DNA from: CAYLHS01 sp964496205
Lineage (GTDB): Bacteria > Actinomycetota > Acidimicrobiia > Spongiisociales > UBA4744
NCBI GenBank assembly: GCA_964496205.1
Contig: CAZBXV010000054.1
Span: 1-12,818, forward strand
DNA: 12,818 nt
Direction of reading: 5' to 3'
The notes beneath the pieces were generated by a model, which saw only the letters and a program-made list of their open reading frames with translations, was not told the origin of the DNA and made no database searches. The translations under genes were made by a program, and so were the position numbers. Positions 6,927 to 12,818 of this stretch are shown here, in pieces. How positions within the stretch are numbered: position 1 is the stretch's first letter; each line of letters starts with the position of its first letter.

Positions 6927-7958
6927 TCAGGGACGGCTCGACGCGATCAGAACTCCCTGAAGTGCATCGAAATCCTCCAAGCATCGGCCGGACCCCAGCA
7001 CGACCGACTGGAGCGGTCGATCCGCGGTGACGATTGGCATGCCGGTCTCGTGGGCGAGCCGCTCGTCTATGCCCCGCAGGAGTCCACCACCCCCTGTGAC
7101 AACGATCCCCCGTTCGATGATGTCGGCGGACAACTCAGGGGGCGTCTTGTCGAGGGTGTACTTGACGGCGTCCACGATCTGCTGCACTGGCTCTTCGATG
7201 GCCTCACGGATCTCGGGACTCGTCAGAACGATGGTTTTCGGCAGACCCGTCAACAGGTCGCGCCCACGAACCTCGGCCGCCGGCTCGTCTTCATATGGGA
7301 ACGCCGAACCGATCGCCATCTTGATCTGCTCGGCTGTGCGTTCACCGAGGAGTAGGTTGTACTCCTTCTTGACCCAGTCGATGATGGCCTCATCGAGTTC
7401 GTCGCCTCCGATGCGGACACTCCGTGACTCGACGATGCCGCCGAGAGAAATCACCGCCACCTCGGTCGTGCCTCCACCGATGTCGACCACCATCGAACCC
7501 GACGGCTCCCCCACGGGGAGTCCGGTTCCGATGGCTGCTGCCATCGGTTCCTCGATCGTGTACGCGCGGCGTGCGCCGGCATGGTACGCGGCTTCCTCGA
7601 CGGCTCGGCGTTCGACAGGAGTGATCCCCGAGGGGACGCAGATGACGATTCGCGGCTTCGCCCACTTCCTGCGATGCACCTTGTGTATGAAGTAGCGAAG
7701 CATCTTCTCGGTGATGTCGAAGTCGGCGATAACCCCGTCTCGAAGTGGTCGAATCGCCCGGATGTAGGAGGGGGTTCGTCCGATCATTCGTTTGGCTTCC
7801 ATGCCGACGGCGAGGGCGCGATTGGTCCGAACGTTGATCGCGACGACCGACGGCTCGTTGAGAACGATGCCGGCGTTTCGCACATAGACCAACGTGTTGG
7901 CCGTGCCCAGGTCAATCGCCATGTCTTGACCTGCAAATGAAAACAGCGGTTCAGCCAA
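6927..7958 (-). CDS. mreB: Rod shape-determining protein MreB (bacterial actin)
   Basis: This actin-family ATPase of 343 residues forms membrane-bound filaments that steer lateral wall synthesis. The nucleotide-binding motifs are DLGTANT (16-22, phosphate 1), DIGGGTTE (159-166, phosphate 2) and TGGGGLLRG (288-296, adenosine). The VPSGITPVERRAV segment (108-120) and EEPMAAAIG (136-144) are also characteristic. Length matches the family. I use a TTG start at 7958 because the residues before the ATG at 7922 (SFAGQDMAIDLG) match the usual MreB N-terminus, where a short amphipathic or hydrophobic leader contacts the membrane. A GAGG lies about nine bases before the TTG. It begins 32 bases after ndk, so it may be read from the valS-folC-ndk transcript, from its own promoter, or both. 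No clear promoter is visible in the gap. Confidence 0.97.
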   Translation of the reverse strand: MAEPLFSFAGQDMAIDLGTANTLVYVRNAGIVLNEPSVVAINVRTNRALAVGMEAKRMIGRTPSYIRAIRPLRDGVIADFDITEKMLRYFIHKVHRRKWAKPRIVICVPSGITPVERRAVEEAAYHAGARRAYTIEEPMAAAIGTGLPVGEPSGSMVVDIGGGTTEVAVISLGGIVESRSVRIGGDELDEAIIDWVKKEYNLLLGERTAEQIKMAIGSAFPYEDEPAAEVRGRDLLTGLPKTIVLTSPEIREAIEEPVQQIVDAVKYTLDKTPPELSADIIERGIVVTGGGGLLRGIDERLAHETGMPIVTADRPLQSVVLGSGRCLEDFDALQGVLIASSRP

Positions 7959-7990
7959 AGAGAACTGCCTCGGATCGGGACTGATTCAGC

Positions 7991-8422
7991 TTAGTTGACT
8001 GTCTCTTGGACAGAAGGGTCGGCCCAGCCGAAGAACAGCCCCAGCTCACGCTCTGCGCTCTCAGGGGAGTCGGAACCATGCACGATGTTCTCGGTGACGG
8101 CCAGTCCAAAGTCACCGCGAATCGTTCCCGGATCTGCCTTCTTCGGGTCTGTGGCTCCCATCAGGGTGCGGGCAACCGATACCGCGCCATCGCCCGACCA
8201 CTCCATCGCTACTACGGGGCCCGAGGTGATGAATGCCAGCAGATCCGGAAAGAACGGCTTGTCCACGTGTTCGGCGTAGTGCCTCCTCGCCAGATCCTCG
8301 TCGATGACCAAACGCCTGATCTTCTCGAGTGCGAGCCCTTTGCGTTCGAAGCGTGACACCACCTCGCCGATCAGGGCGCGACGCACCCCGTCGGGTTTGA
8401 CCATGATGAACGTGTGTTCCAT
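7991..8422 (-). CDS. ndk: Nucleoside diphosphate kinase
   Basis: This enzyme exchanges gamma-phosphates among nucleoside di- and triphosphates through a phosphohistidine intermediate in the cytoplasm. The 143-residue protein opens with HTFIMVKPDGVRR, the standard NDK N-terminus. The phosphorylated His is H115 in ENIVHGSDS (111-119), and the RGDFG loop at 102-106 is present. Length is normal for the family. The ATG at 8422 is fixed by the family N-terminus and by a perfect GGAGGT six bases upstream. The open frame runs on to 8755, but that extension lies inside folC and is not part of the protein. The start codon is 14 bases after the folC stop, so the two genes form one unit. Stop is TAA. Confidence 0.97.
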   Translation of the reverse strand: MEHTFIMVKPDGVRRALIGEVVSRFERKGLALEKIRRLVIDEDLARRHYAEHVDKPFFPDLLAFITSGPVVAMEWSGDGAVSVARTLMGATDPKKADPGTIRGDFGLAVTENIVHGSDSPESAERELGLFFGWADPSVQETVN

Positions 8423-8428
8423 GTCGCT

Positions 8429-8434
8429 ACCTCC
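8429..8434 (-). promoter_or_regulatory. ndk ribosome-binding site
   Basis: GGAGGT, six bases before the ATG, is the strongest Shine-Dalgarno match in the window. It settles the ndk start at 8422 against the longer open frame. Confidence 0.85.
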
Positions 8435-8436
8435 AT

Positions 8437-9732
8437 TCAGTCTTTCGCGTGACGTGCGATCTGTTGCAGTACGGGCCGAGCCTCGCCGGCCAGATACAGC
8501 GAGCCGGTTGCGATGATGGCATCGTCCTCGCCTGTGATGCGAACCGCCTCCTTCACGGCAGCCCCCACCCCCTGAATGGCACGGACGTCGATGCCGTCGC
8601 CGAGATGGACGCGTGCGACGTCGGCCAGTGTATCGATGTCGACCGCCCGGCTGCTTCTTGGCGCTGTGACGATCAGCTTCTTGGCGATTCCTCGAAGATG
8701 GTCCAGCATCCCTTCGAGGTCCTTGTCCCCGAGCACCCCGAAGACAACGGTCCACGACATGGGTGGGAACTCCTCGTCCAAAGCACCGGCGAGCACCCCC
8801 ATGCCTTCTTCGTTGTGGGATCCGTCGACAATGAGCAACGGCCTCCTGCCAAGCACTTCGAGCCGTCCTGGTGAACGCGCGGCCGCCACACCTTCTCTGA
8901 CTGCGGATGGATCAAGCGGTCGACCGAAGAGGGACTCGACGGCCGCAACGGCCACAGCGAGATTCCTCGTCTGGTAGCGGCCGCGTAGGGGCAGCATGAG
9001 ATCCTCATAGGTCTCGTAGACACCGTCCACGTCGACCAGCCACCCGCCGACGGCCAGGGAGGCATCGCGAACGCTGAAGTCGCGGCCGTACCGCCACCAT
9101 TGGACGCCCCATTCCTCCGCGACTCGCTCGGCTTCGGCTTCGGCCTCGGCGGGCAGTGGACCGGTGACCAGTGTGCTGCCCGGCTTCACGATGCCGAGCT
9201 TCTCTCGTGCGATCTGCGCGATCGTCGAGCCCAAGACATTCATGTGTTCTTTCGAGATACCGGTCACGACGGCAATGGTGCCGTCAGCGGCGTTCGTGGA
9301 ATCGAGCCGGCCCCCCAAACCCACCTCTATAACGCCAACATCCACGGCCCGTTCGGCGAACCATGCGAAGGCCATCGCCGCGGTCAGCTCGAAGTACGTG
9401 GGTCGTTCTCCGGTCCGTGCTTCGAGAAGGTCGGCGAACGGCGCTACGTCGGCGGTCGCTTCAGCGAACTCCTCCGGGGTCGCATGGCGCCCATCGACAC
9501 CCAAACGCTCCTCGATCCGCTCGAGGTGTGGCGACGTGAAGGTCCCGACGCCTAGGCCGTGTGCCGAGATGATGGCTGCGGCGATGCGCGACGTCGACGT
9601 CTTGCCGTTGCTGCCGGCGATGTGCACGATCGGATATGCCTCTTGGGGGTTGGCCATGGAGTCGAGCAGCGCGCGAGTACGATCGAGTCCGGGTCGCATT
9701 CCCAGCCCGATGTGCCGATCGAGAAAGGCCAC
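8437..9732 (-). CDS. folC: Folylpolyglutamate / dihydrofolate synthase
   Basis: An ATP-dependent Mur-ligase-family enzyme that adds glutamates to folates and, in bifunctional forms, makes dihydrofolate from dihydropteroate. From the GTG, 431 residues are encoded. Visible motifs: P-loop GSNGKTS (40-46), TSPHLERIEERL (66-77; folate and ATP site), EVGLGGRLDSTN (136-147), the His region ISKEHMNVLG (159-168, H163) where many relatives read GLDH, DGSHNEEGM (303-311) in place of the usual DGAHNP, and FGVLGDKD (331-338). The GTG at 9732 is the only standard start available, yet the frame upstream encodes NYDEA, which resembles the usual N-terminal helix of the family. Translation may therefore begin earlier, for example at a CTG (9765-9763) overlapping the valS stop. 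The whole gene fits into the valS-folC-ndk order. Bifunctionality cannot be read from the sequence alone. Confidence 0.93.
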   Translation of the reverse strand: MAFLDRHIGLGMRPGLDRTRALLDSMANPQEAYPIVHIAGSNGKTSTSRIAAAIISAHGLGVGTFTSPHLERIEERLGVDGRHATPEEFAEATADVAPFADLLEARTGERPTYFELTAAMAFAWFAERAVDVGVIEVGLGGRLDSTNAADGTIAVVTGISKEHMNVLGSTIAQIAREKLGIVKPGSTLVTGPLPAEAEAEAERVAEEWGVQWWRYGRDFSVRDASLAVGGWLVDVDGVYETYEDLMLPLRGRYQTRNLAVAVAAVESLFGRPLDPSAVREGVAAARSPGRLEVLGRRPLLIVDGSHNEEGMGVLAGALDEEFPPMSWTVVFGVLGDKDLEGMLDHLRGIAKKLIVTAPRSSRAVDIDTLADVARVHLGDGIDVRAIQGVGAAVKEAVRITGEDDAIIATGSLYLAGEARPVLQQIARHAKD

Positions 9733-9761
9733 CGCCTCGTCGTAGTTCGTCTTGGCCTCTT

Positions 9762-12356
9762 TCAGTCGGCCAGCTCGTCGAGTTGGGTGGCGAGCCTCTC
9801 GATGCGCTGCTGGAGTTCTGACTGCTTGGCGCGCTCCTTGTCGACGATCGTCGCCGGCGCCCGTTCGAGAAAGGCTTCGTTGGACAGCTTCTTCTCAACG
9901 ACCGCCAGATCCTTGTGGACGGCTGCGAGCGAGCGTTCCAGCCGATCGCGTTCGGCGTCGACGTCGATCAGGCCCGCGAGGTAGATGAACCCCTGAACGG
10001 ATCCGGCAACGATACGGGTGAATCCTGAGAGATCATCCGGCGCGTCTTCGAACCGAGATGTGCAGTACGCGAGTGATCGAAGTTGCTCCTCCCACCAGTC
10101 ACTCCGATACGCATCGGCATCACAGACGATCACCTCGAGCGGAGTTCGCGGGGCGAGGCCGTGTTCGGCACGGAAGCGACGAATGCCGGTGACGAGTTCC
10201 TGAAGCGTGTCCATGCCTTCGACCGTGTCGTAGGAGGGAACCGCCGGCCAGGAAGCGCCGGCGAGGAGCCCGTCGCCGATTTTCAACTCGTTCCACAGCT
10301 CCTCCGTGATGAACGGTATCGCCGGGTGAAACAGCTTGAGCAAATCCCTCATGAGCACACCGAGCGTTCGGCTCGTTGCGTCCGAACGCTGCGGGTCCCG
10401 AAGAGCCGTCTTGGACATCTCGAGATACCAGTCGAACACCTCCGACCACGCGAAGTTGTAGAGCAGCCCGTACGCGTCTGAAAGCCGGTACTCGTCGCAG
10501 AGTTCGTCGAACCGCCCGGCGATCTCACCCAGCCTCGACAGGATCCACGCGTCGATTGGATCAGGATTCGCCGGGTACCCTCCGGCCTCTGGCACTTCGG
10601 CGACGTGCTGAAGGGTGAAACGGACGGCGTTCCAGAGCTTGTTACCGAATCGTCGGGTTCCGTCGACCCACTCGAGGTCGAATGGCACGTCGTGTCCCGG
10701 CGCAGCAGCTTGGATGAGCGCGAGACGAAGCGGGTCGGCACCGTGCTCGGCGATGATTTCCAGGGGGTCAAGTGCATTGCCGCTGGATTTGGACATCTTC
10801 GCTCCGGACGCCTCCCGGACGAGTCCGTGGATGACGGTGTCGGCGAATGGAGCCTTCCCCATGAAATGCGGGCCCATCTGCATCATCCTCGCGACCCAGA
10901 AATAGATGATGTCGAAGCCAGTCACCAGAATCGAGTTCGGGTAGAAACGCTTGAGATCCTCCGTCTCGTCCGGCCAGCCGAGGGAGGAGAATGGCCAGAG
11001 CGCGGACGAGAACCACGTGTCGAGCACGTCCTCGTCCTGACGGAGGTTCGTGGAGCCGCAGGTGCACTCGGTTGGATCCTCCCGAGACACGATCGTCTCG
11101 CCGCAGTCGTCGCAGTACCAGACCGGAATCCGGTGCCCCCACCAGATCTGACGGCTGATGCACCAATCACGCAGATTCTCCATCCAGTGGAAGTAGCTCT
11201 TCTCCCACCGTTTCGGGATGAATCGGGTCTCTCCGTCGGCGACTGCTTCGATCGCCGGGATCGTGAGCGGTCGCACCTTCACGAACCACTGGTCCGAGAG
11301 ATACGGTTCGATCGTCGTCTTGCACCGATAGCAGTGGCCGACCGAATGGGCGTGCGGCTCTATCTTCTCGACCGCACCTTCGAGAAACAGCGCGTGTTTG
11401 ACCGCTTCGCGTGCCTCGAATCGGTCCATCCCGTCGAATTCGAGGCCGGTCGACGTCACCGTCGCTTTCGCGTCGAGGATCTGCGGCGATTCGAGTCGAT
11501 GCCGCAGGCCGATTTCGTAGTCGTTCGGGTCGTGTGCAGGGGTCACCTTGACTGCACCGGTGCCGAACTCGGGGTCGACCGCGTCGTCGGCGACGATGGG
11601 GATCTCACGTCCGACCAGGGGAAGACGAACGGTCTCGCCAACGTAGGCCCTGTAGCGCCCGTCATCGGGGTGAACCGCGACCGCCGTGTCCCCAAGCATC
11701 GTTTCCGCCCGGGTCGTGGCGACGGTGATTCCGCCCGGCGAGTCGGTGAACGGGTAGGTGAGATAGACGAGTTCTCCCGGTTCGTCTTCGTACTCGACTT
11801 CGATTTCAGCCAGAGCCGTGCCGCATCGTGGACACCAGTTGATGATGCGGTTGCCCTGATAGATCAATCCTTCCTCGTAGAGCCTGACGAAGACTTCACG
11901 GACCGCACGGGAGAGGCCGTCGTCAAAAGTGAACCGTTCTCGGCTCCAGTCCACGGAGCTGCCGAGCCGGCGCATCTGGAGGTTGATTCTCTCCCCGAAG
12001 CGTCGTTTCCACGCCCACACCTGCTCCACGAACGCTTCGCGCCCCATGTCGTGTCGAGACATGCCCTCGAGCGCCAGTTCACGTTCGACGACGTTCTGCG
12101 TTGCGATTCCTGCATGGTCGGTCCCGGGAAGCCACAGAGCGGAGAAGCCCTGCATCCGCTTGCGTCTGACGATCACATCGTGAATCGAGTGGTTCAGCGC
12201 ATGCCCCATGTGGAGCTGGCCTGTGATGTTGGGGGGCGGAATGACGACGCAGAACGGCTTGCCGTCGGGATTGTGCTCAGGTCGGAAGACGCCGGCCCGA
12301 TCCCATTGGTCGTACCAGCGCGCTTCGACGGCTTTCGGGTCGTACGTCGGTTCCAT
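9762..12356 (-). CDS. valS: Valyl-tRNA synthetase
   Basis: A class Ia synthetase that attaches valine to tRNA-Val and edits mischarged threonine. From the ATG at 12356 it has 864 residues. The HIGH-type motif is HMGH at 49-52, the KMSKS loop at 520-524, and the editing domain includes TTRAETMLGDTAV (214-226). Cysteine pairs resembling zinc knuckles occur at C175/C178, C342/C345, C415/C418 and C431/C433. The anticodon-binding region follows, and residues from about 800 on form the C-terminal arginine- and leucine-rich coiled coil typical of ValS. The ATG has a GAAGAG four bases upstream. A GTG twelve bases earlier (12368) is also in frame, but an in-frame TGA precedes it directly and it has no good ribosome-binding site. 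The strongest SD-like stretch instead points at an out-of-frame ATG (12384). The region is too short for a T-box leader. Stop TGA at 9762-9764. Confidence 0.96.
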   Translation of the reverse strand: MEPTYDPKAVEARWYDQWDRAGVFRPEHNPDGKPFCVVIPPPNITGQLHMGHALNHSIHDVIVRRKRMQGFSALWLPGTDHAGIATQNVVERELALEGMSRHDMGREAFVEQVWAWKRRFGERINLQMRRLGSSVDWSRERFTFDDGLSRAVREVFVRLYEEGLIYQGNRIINWCPRCGTALAEIEVEYEDEPGELVYLTYPFTDSPGGITVATTRAETMLGDTAVAVHPDDGRYRAYVGETVRLPLVGREIPIVADDAVDPEFGTGAVKVTPAHDPNDYEIGLRHRLESPQILDAKATVTSTGLEFDGMDRFEAREAVKHALFLEGAVEKIEPHAHSVGHCYRCKTTIEPYLSDQWFVKVRPLTIPAIEAVADGETRFIPKRWEKSYFHWMENLRDWCISRQIWWGHRIPVWYCDDCGETIVSREDPTECTCGSTNLRQDEDVLDTWFSSALWPFSSLGWPDETEDLKRFYPNSILVTGFDIIYFWVARMMQMGPHFMGKAPFADTVIHGLVREASGAKMSKSSGNALDPLEIIAEHGADPLRLALIQAAAPGHDVPFDLEWVDGTRRFGNKLWNAVRFTLQHVAEVPEAGGYPANPDPIDAWILSRLGEIAGRFDELCDEYRLSDAYGLLYNFAWSEVFDWYLEMSKTALRDPQRSDATSRTLGVLMRDLLKLFHPAIPFITEELWNELKIGDGLLAGASWPAVPSYDTVEGMDTLQELVTGIRRFRAEHGLAPRTPLEVIVCDADAYRSDWWEEQLRSLAYCTSRFEDAPDDLSGFTRIVAGSVQGFIYLAGLIDVDAERDRLERSLAAVHKDLAVVEKKLSNEAFLERAPATIVDKERAKQSELQQRIERLATQLDELAD

Positions 12357-12384
12357 CGCGCTCTTCACTCATGGTGGCAGACAT
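12277..12384 (-). other. Possible 35-codon leader ORF overlapping the valS start
   Basis: An ATG at 12384 is preceded by a very purine-rich GGGGAAGGGGAG (12401-12390), five bases away. The frame encodes MSATMSEERDGTD... and ends in TGA at 12279-12277, running in a different frame from valS and covering its start. It could be a regulatory upstream ORF, a ribosome-loading site, or chance. If transcription starts at the TAGCAT -10 candidate, this ATG would lie outside the mRNA. No homology is recognised. Confidence 0.25.
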
Positions 12385-12388
12385 GCTA
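12383..12388 (-). promoter_or_regulatory. Possible valS -10 element
   Basis: TAGCAT fits TANNNT, and a start 6-7 bases downstream would give a leader of about 20 bases that keeps the GAAGAG of valS. No -35-like hexamer is found 17 bases upstream, so support is weak. Confidence 0.22.
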
Positions 12389-12389
12389 G

Positions 12390-12401
12390 CTCCCCTTCCC
12401 C
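12390..12401 (-). promoter_or_regulatory. Strong SD-like purine stretch upstream of valS
   Basis: GGGGAAGGGGAG on the minus strand contains AAGGGGAG and stands five bases before the out-of-frame ATG (12384). It is 33 bases before the valS ATG, too far to serve that start directly. Confidence 0.4.
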
Positions 12402-12407
12402 TGCTTA

Positions 12408-12427
12408 CGCGAGATGGCCATATCGCG
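12408..12427. promoter_or_regulatory. Operator-like 20-bp palindrome upstream of valS
   Basis: CGCGAGATGGCCATATCGCG pairs at nine of its ten symmetric positions (only 12413/12422 fail), centred on GG|CC at 12417/12418. Its centre is about 60 bp upstream of the valS ATG. Such size and symmetry suit a dimeric regulator, but the factor is unknown. As RNA it has no loop, so a DNA operator is more likely than a hairpin. Confidence 0.4.
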
Positions 12428-12453
12428 ACGTCCTCACGCGGTCGAGTGGACAT

Positions 12454-12490
12454 GCGAAGGCCCCGGCCCGTCGGGTCGGGGCACCTTCGC
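12454..12490 (-). terminator. GC-rich hairpin after the surface-protein gene
   Basis: The arms GCGAAGG and CCTTCGC enclose a 2-base bulge, then CCCCG/CGGGG and an inner CCCG/CGGG, giving a long stem of about 16 bp with a tight tip. It begins 16 bases after the stop of the LPFTG gene and separates that gene from valS. No T-run follows on the minus strand. The + side trails off into a pyrimidine-rich stretch, but no + strand gene ends here. Confidence 0.6.
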
Positions 12491-12506
12491 TTCCCTCCCC
12501 TGGATG

Positions 12507-12818
12507 TCAGGCCCTGTGGGCGCCGCGTCGACGGGCGACTGCCGTCGCAACACCCTGTTCCTCTTGCTTGCGAGACGCCAGCAGGAGCAGGCCTCCGAGC
12601 AGCACCAGAGCGATGCCGGCTCCTCCCACGCCTGACGACGAACCGGTGAACGGCAGGGTCTCCGACGTACCGGCCACGGTCGTCGATGTCTGACGAGTCA
12701 CCGTCGTACCAAGCACAGAAGTGGCGGTCGTCGGCTCCGTGGTGGTCGTCACGACACGCCGTCTCGTGGTGGTCGTACCCTCAGTCGTGGTGGTCGTACC
12801 CTCAGTCGTGGTGGTCGT
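12507..12818 (-). CDS. Thr-rich LPXTG surface protein, C-terminal part
   Basis: The frame is open to the window edge, so only the last 103 residues are seen and the N-terminus is missing. Going inward it shows two copies of a TTTTTEG unit, a basic break (RRRVV), more Thr-rich linker, then ETLPFTGSS: a class LPXTG sortase signal (LPFTG). A glycine-rich hydrophobic helix follows (GIALVLLGGLLLLA), with SRKQ as the stop-transfer and a further basic tail ending in RRRGAHRA. The mature protein is therefore expected to be covalently attached to peptidoglycan by a sortase, with the Thr-rich part as a flexible, possibly O-glycosylated stalk. A GTG at 12752 lies inside the repeat region and should not be taken as the start. 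The functional domain lies outside the window, so its role is unknown. Retention through the helix alone is an alternative if no suitable sortase exists. Confidence 0.8.
   Translation of the reverse strand, partial: TTTTTEGTTTTTEGTTTTRRRVVTTTTEPTTATSVLGTTVTRQTSTTVAGTSETLPFTGSSSGVGGAGIALVLLGGLLLLASRKQEEQGVATAVARRRGAHRA
12765..12818. repeat. 21-bp tandem repeat in the Thr-rich stalk
   Basis: The + strand unit CGTGGTGGTCGTACCCTCAGT occurs identically at 12765-12785 and 12786-12806, with a 12-base partial third copy reaching the window edge. Read on the minus strand each unit encodes five Thr, one Glu and one Gly. A diverged relative is visible at about 12735-12750. The true copy number extends beyond the window. 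Confidence 0.9.

Noticed and set aside
8423..8755. N-terminal extension of ndk into folC
   Set aside because: The extra 111 codons are low-complexity Arg/Gly-rich shadow of folC. The family N-terminus and a perfect GGAGGT both fix the start at 8422.
12357..12368. GTG at 12368 as the valS start
   Set aside because: It adds only KSA before the next Met, has no ribosome-binding site at proper distance, and directly follows an in-frame TGA. The ATG at 12356 has GAAGAG ahead of it. Not excluded with certainty.
10605..12389. A 594-codon open frame on the + strand opposite valS
   Set aside because: It lies entirely antisense to a gene with unmistakable ValS motifs, has no recognisable domain, and its Arg/Asp/Val-rich composition is what the reverse complement of GC-rich coding DNA yields.
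12369..12490. Divergent + strand gene starting at the palindrome
   Set aside because: No + strand frame here has a ribosome-binding site or a recognisable product, and the region beyond is the LPFTG gene on the minus strand.
12369..12506. T-box riboswitch upstream of valS
   Set aside because: Only about 140 bases are available, most taken by a terminator hairpin and a palindrome. I found no convincing T-box consensus or specifier stem.
1..12818. A new defence, mobile or biosynthetic system
   Set aside because: All gene products belong to known housekeeping families in a conserved actinobacterial order. No transposase, integrase, direct-repeat array or unexplained gene cluster is present.

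Overview
This is a housekeeping chromosomal segment of a fairly GC-rich bacterium, almost certainly an actinomycetote. Every convincing gene lies on the minus strand, so transcription runs from high to low coordinates. The order valS-folC-ndk-mreB-mreC-mreD-mrdA(PBP2)-rodA-...-rng matches the gene order known from Streptomyces and other Actinobacteria. The threonine-rich tails on MreC and on a surface protein, together with an LPFTG anchor, make a deep-branching class such as Acidimicrobiia plausible. That placement is inference from style, not from a marker gene.

Layout in direction of transcription. (1) 12818-12507: C-terminal end of a Thr-rich, sortase-anchored surface protein that continues beyond the window, with a 21-bp tandem repeat and a strong GC-rich hairpin behind it. 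(2) 12491-12357: a short intergenic region before valS holding a near-perfect 20-bp palindrome, a purine-rich ribosome-binding stretch and an out-of-frame 35-codon mini-ORF overlapping the valS start. (3) 12356-7991: valS, folC and ndk, tightly packed. (4) 7958-2373: the rod-shape and elongasome operon mreB, mreC, mreD, mrdA and rodA, with 4-, 4- and 1-base overlaps at the last three junctions, ending in a hairpin directly after the rodA stop. (5) 2297-1713: tdk, flanked by hairpins on both sides and perhaps leaderless. (6) 1536-25: an RNase E/G gene with a short, highly basic N-terminal extension and a hairpin leader.

How the genes fit together: MreB filaments with MreC and MreD position the transglycosylase RodA and the transpeptidase PBP2 for lateral wall synthesis. 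ValS, FolC, Ndk and Tdk supply charged tRNA, polyglutamylated folates and nucleotides. The RNase E/G enzyme processes and turns over RNA.

I see no mobile element, CRISPR array, tRNA, rRNA or defence system, and no new multi-gene system. The points of interest are regulatory and architectural: the valS leader, the folC start, the rng leader hairpin, the tdk unit, and the Thr-rich extracytoplasmic tails. No gene-free stretch exceeds 300 bases; the longest is the 176-bp gap between tdk and rng.
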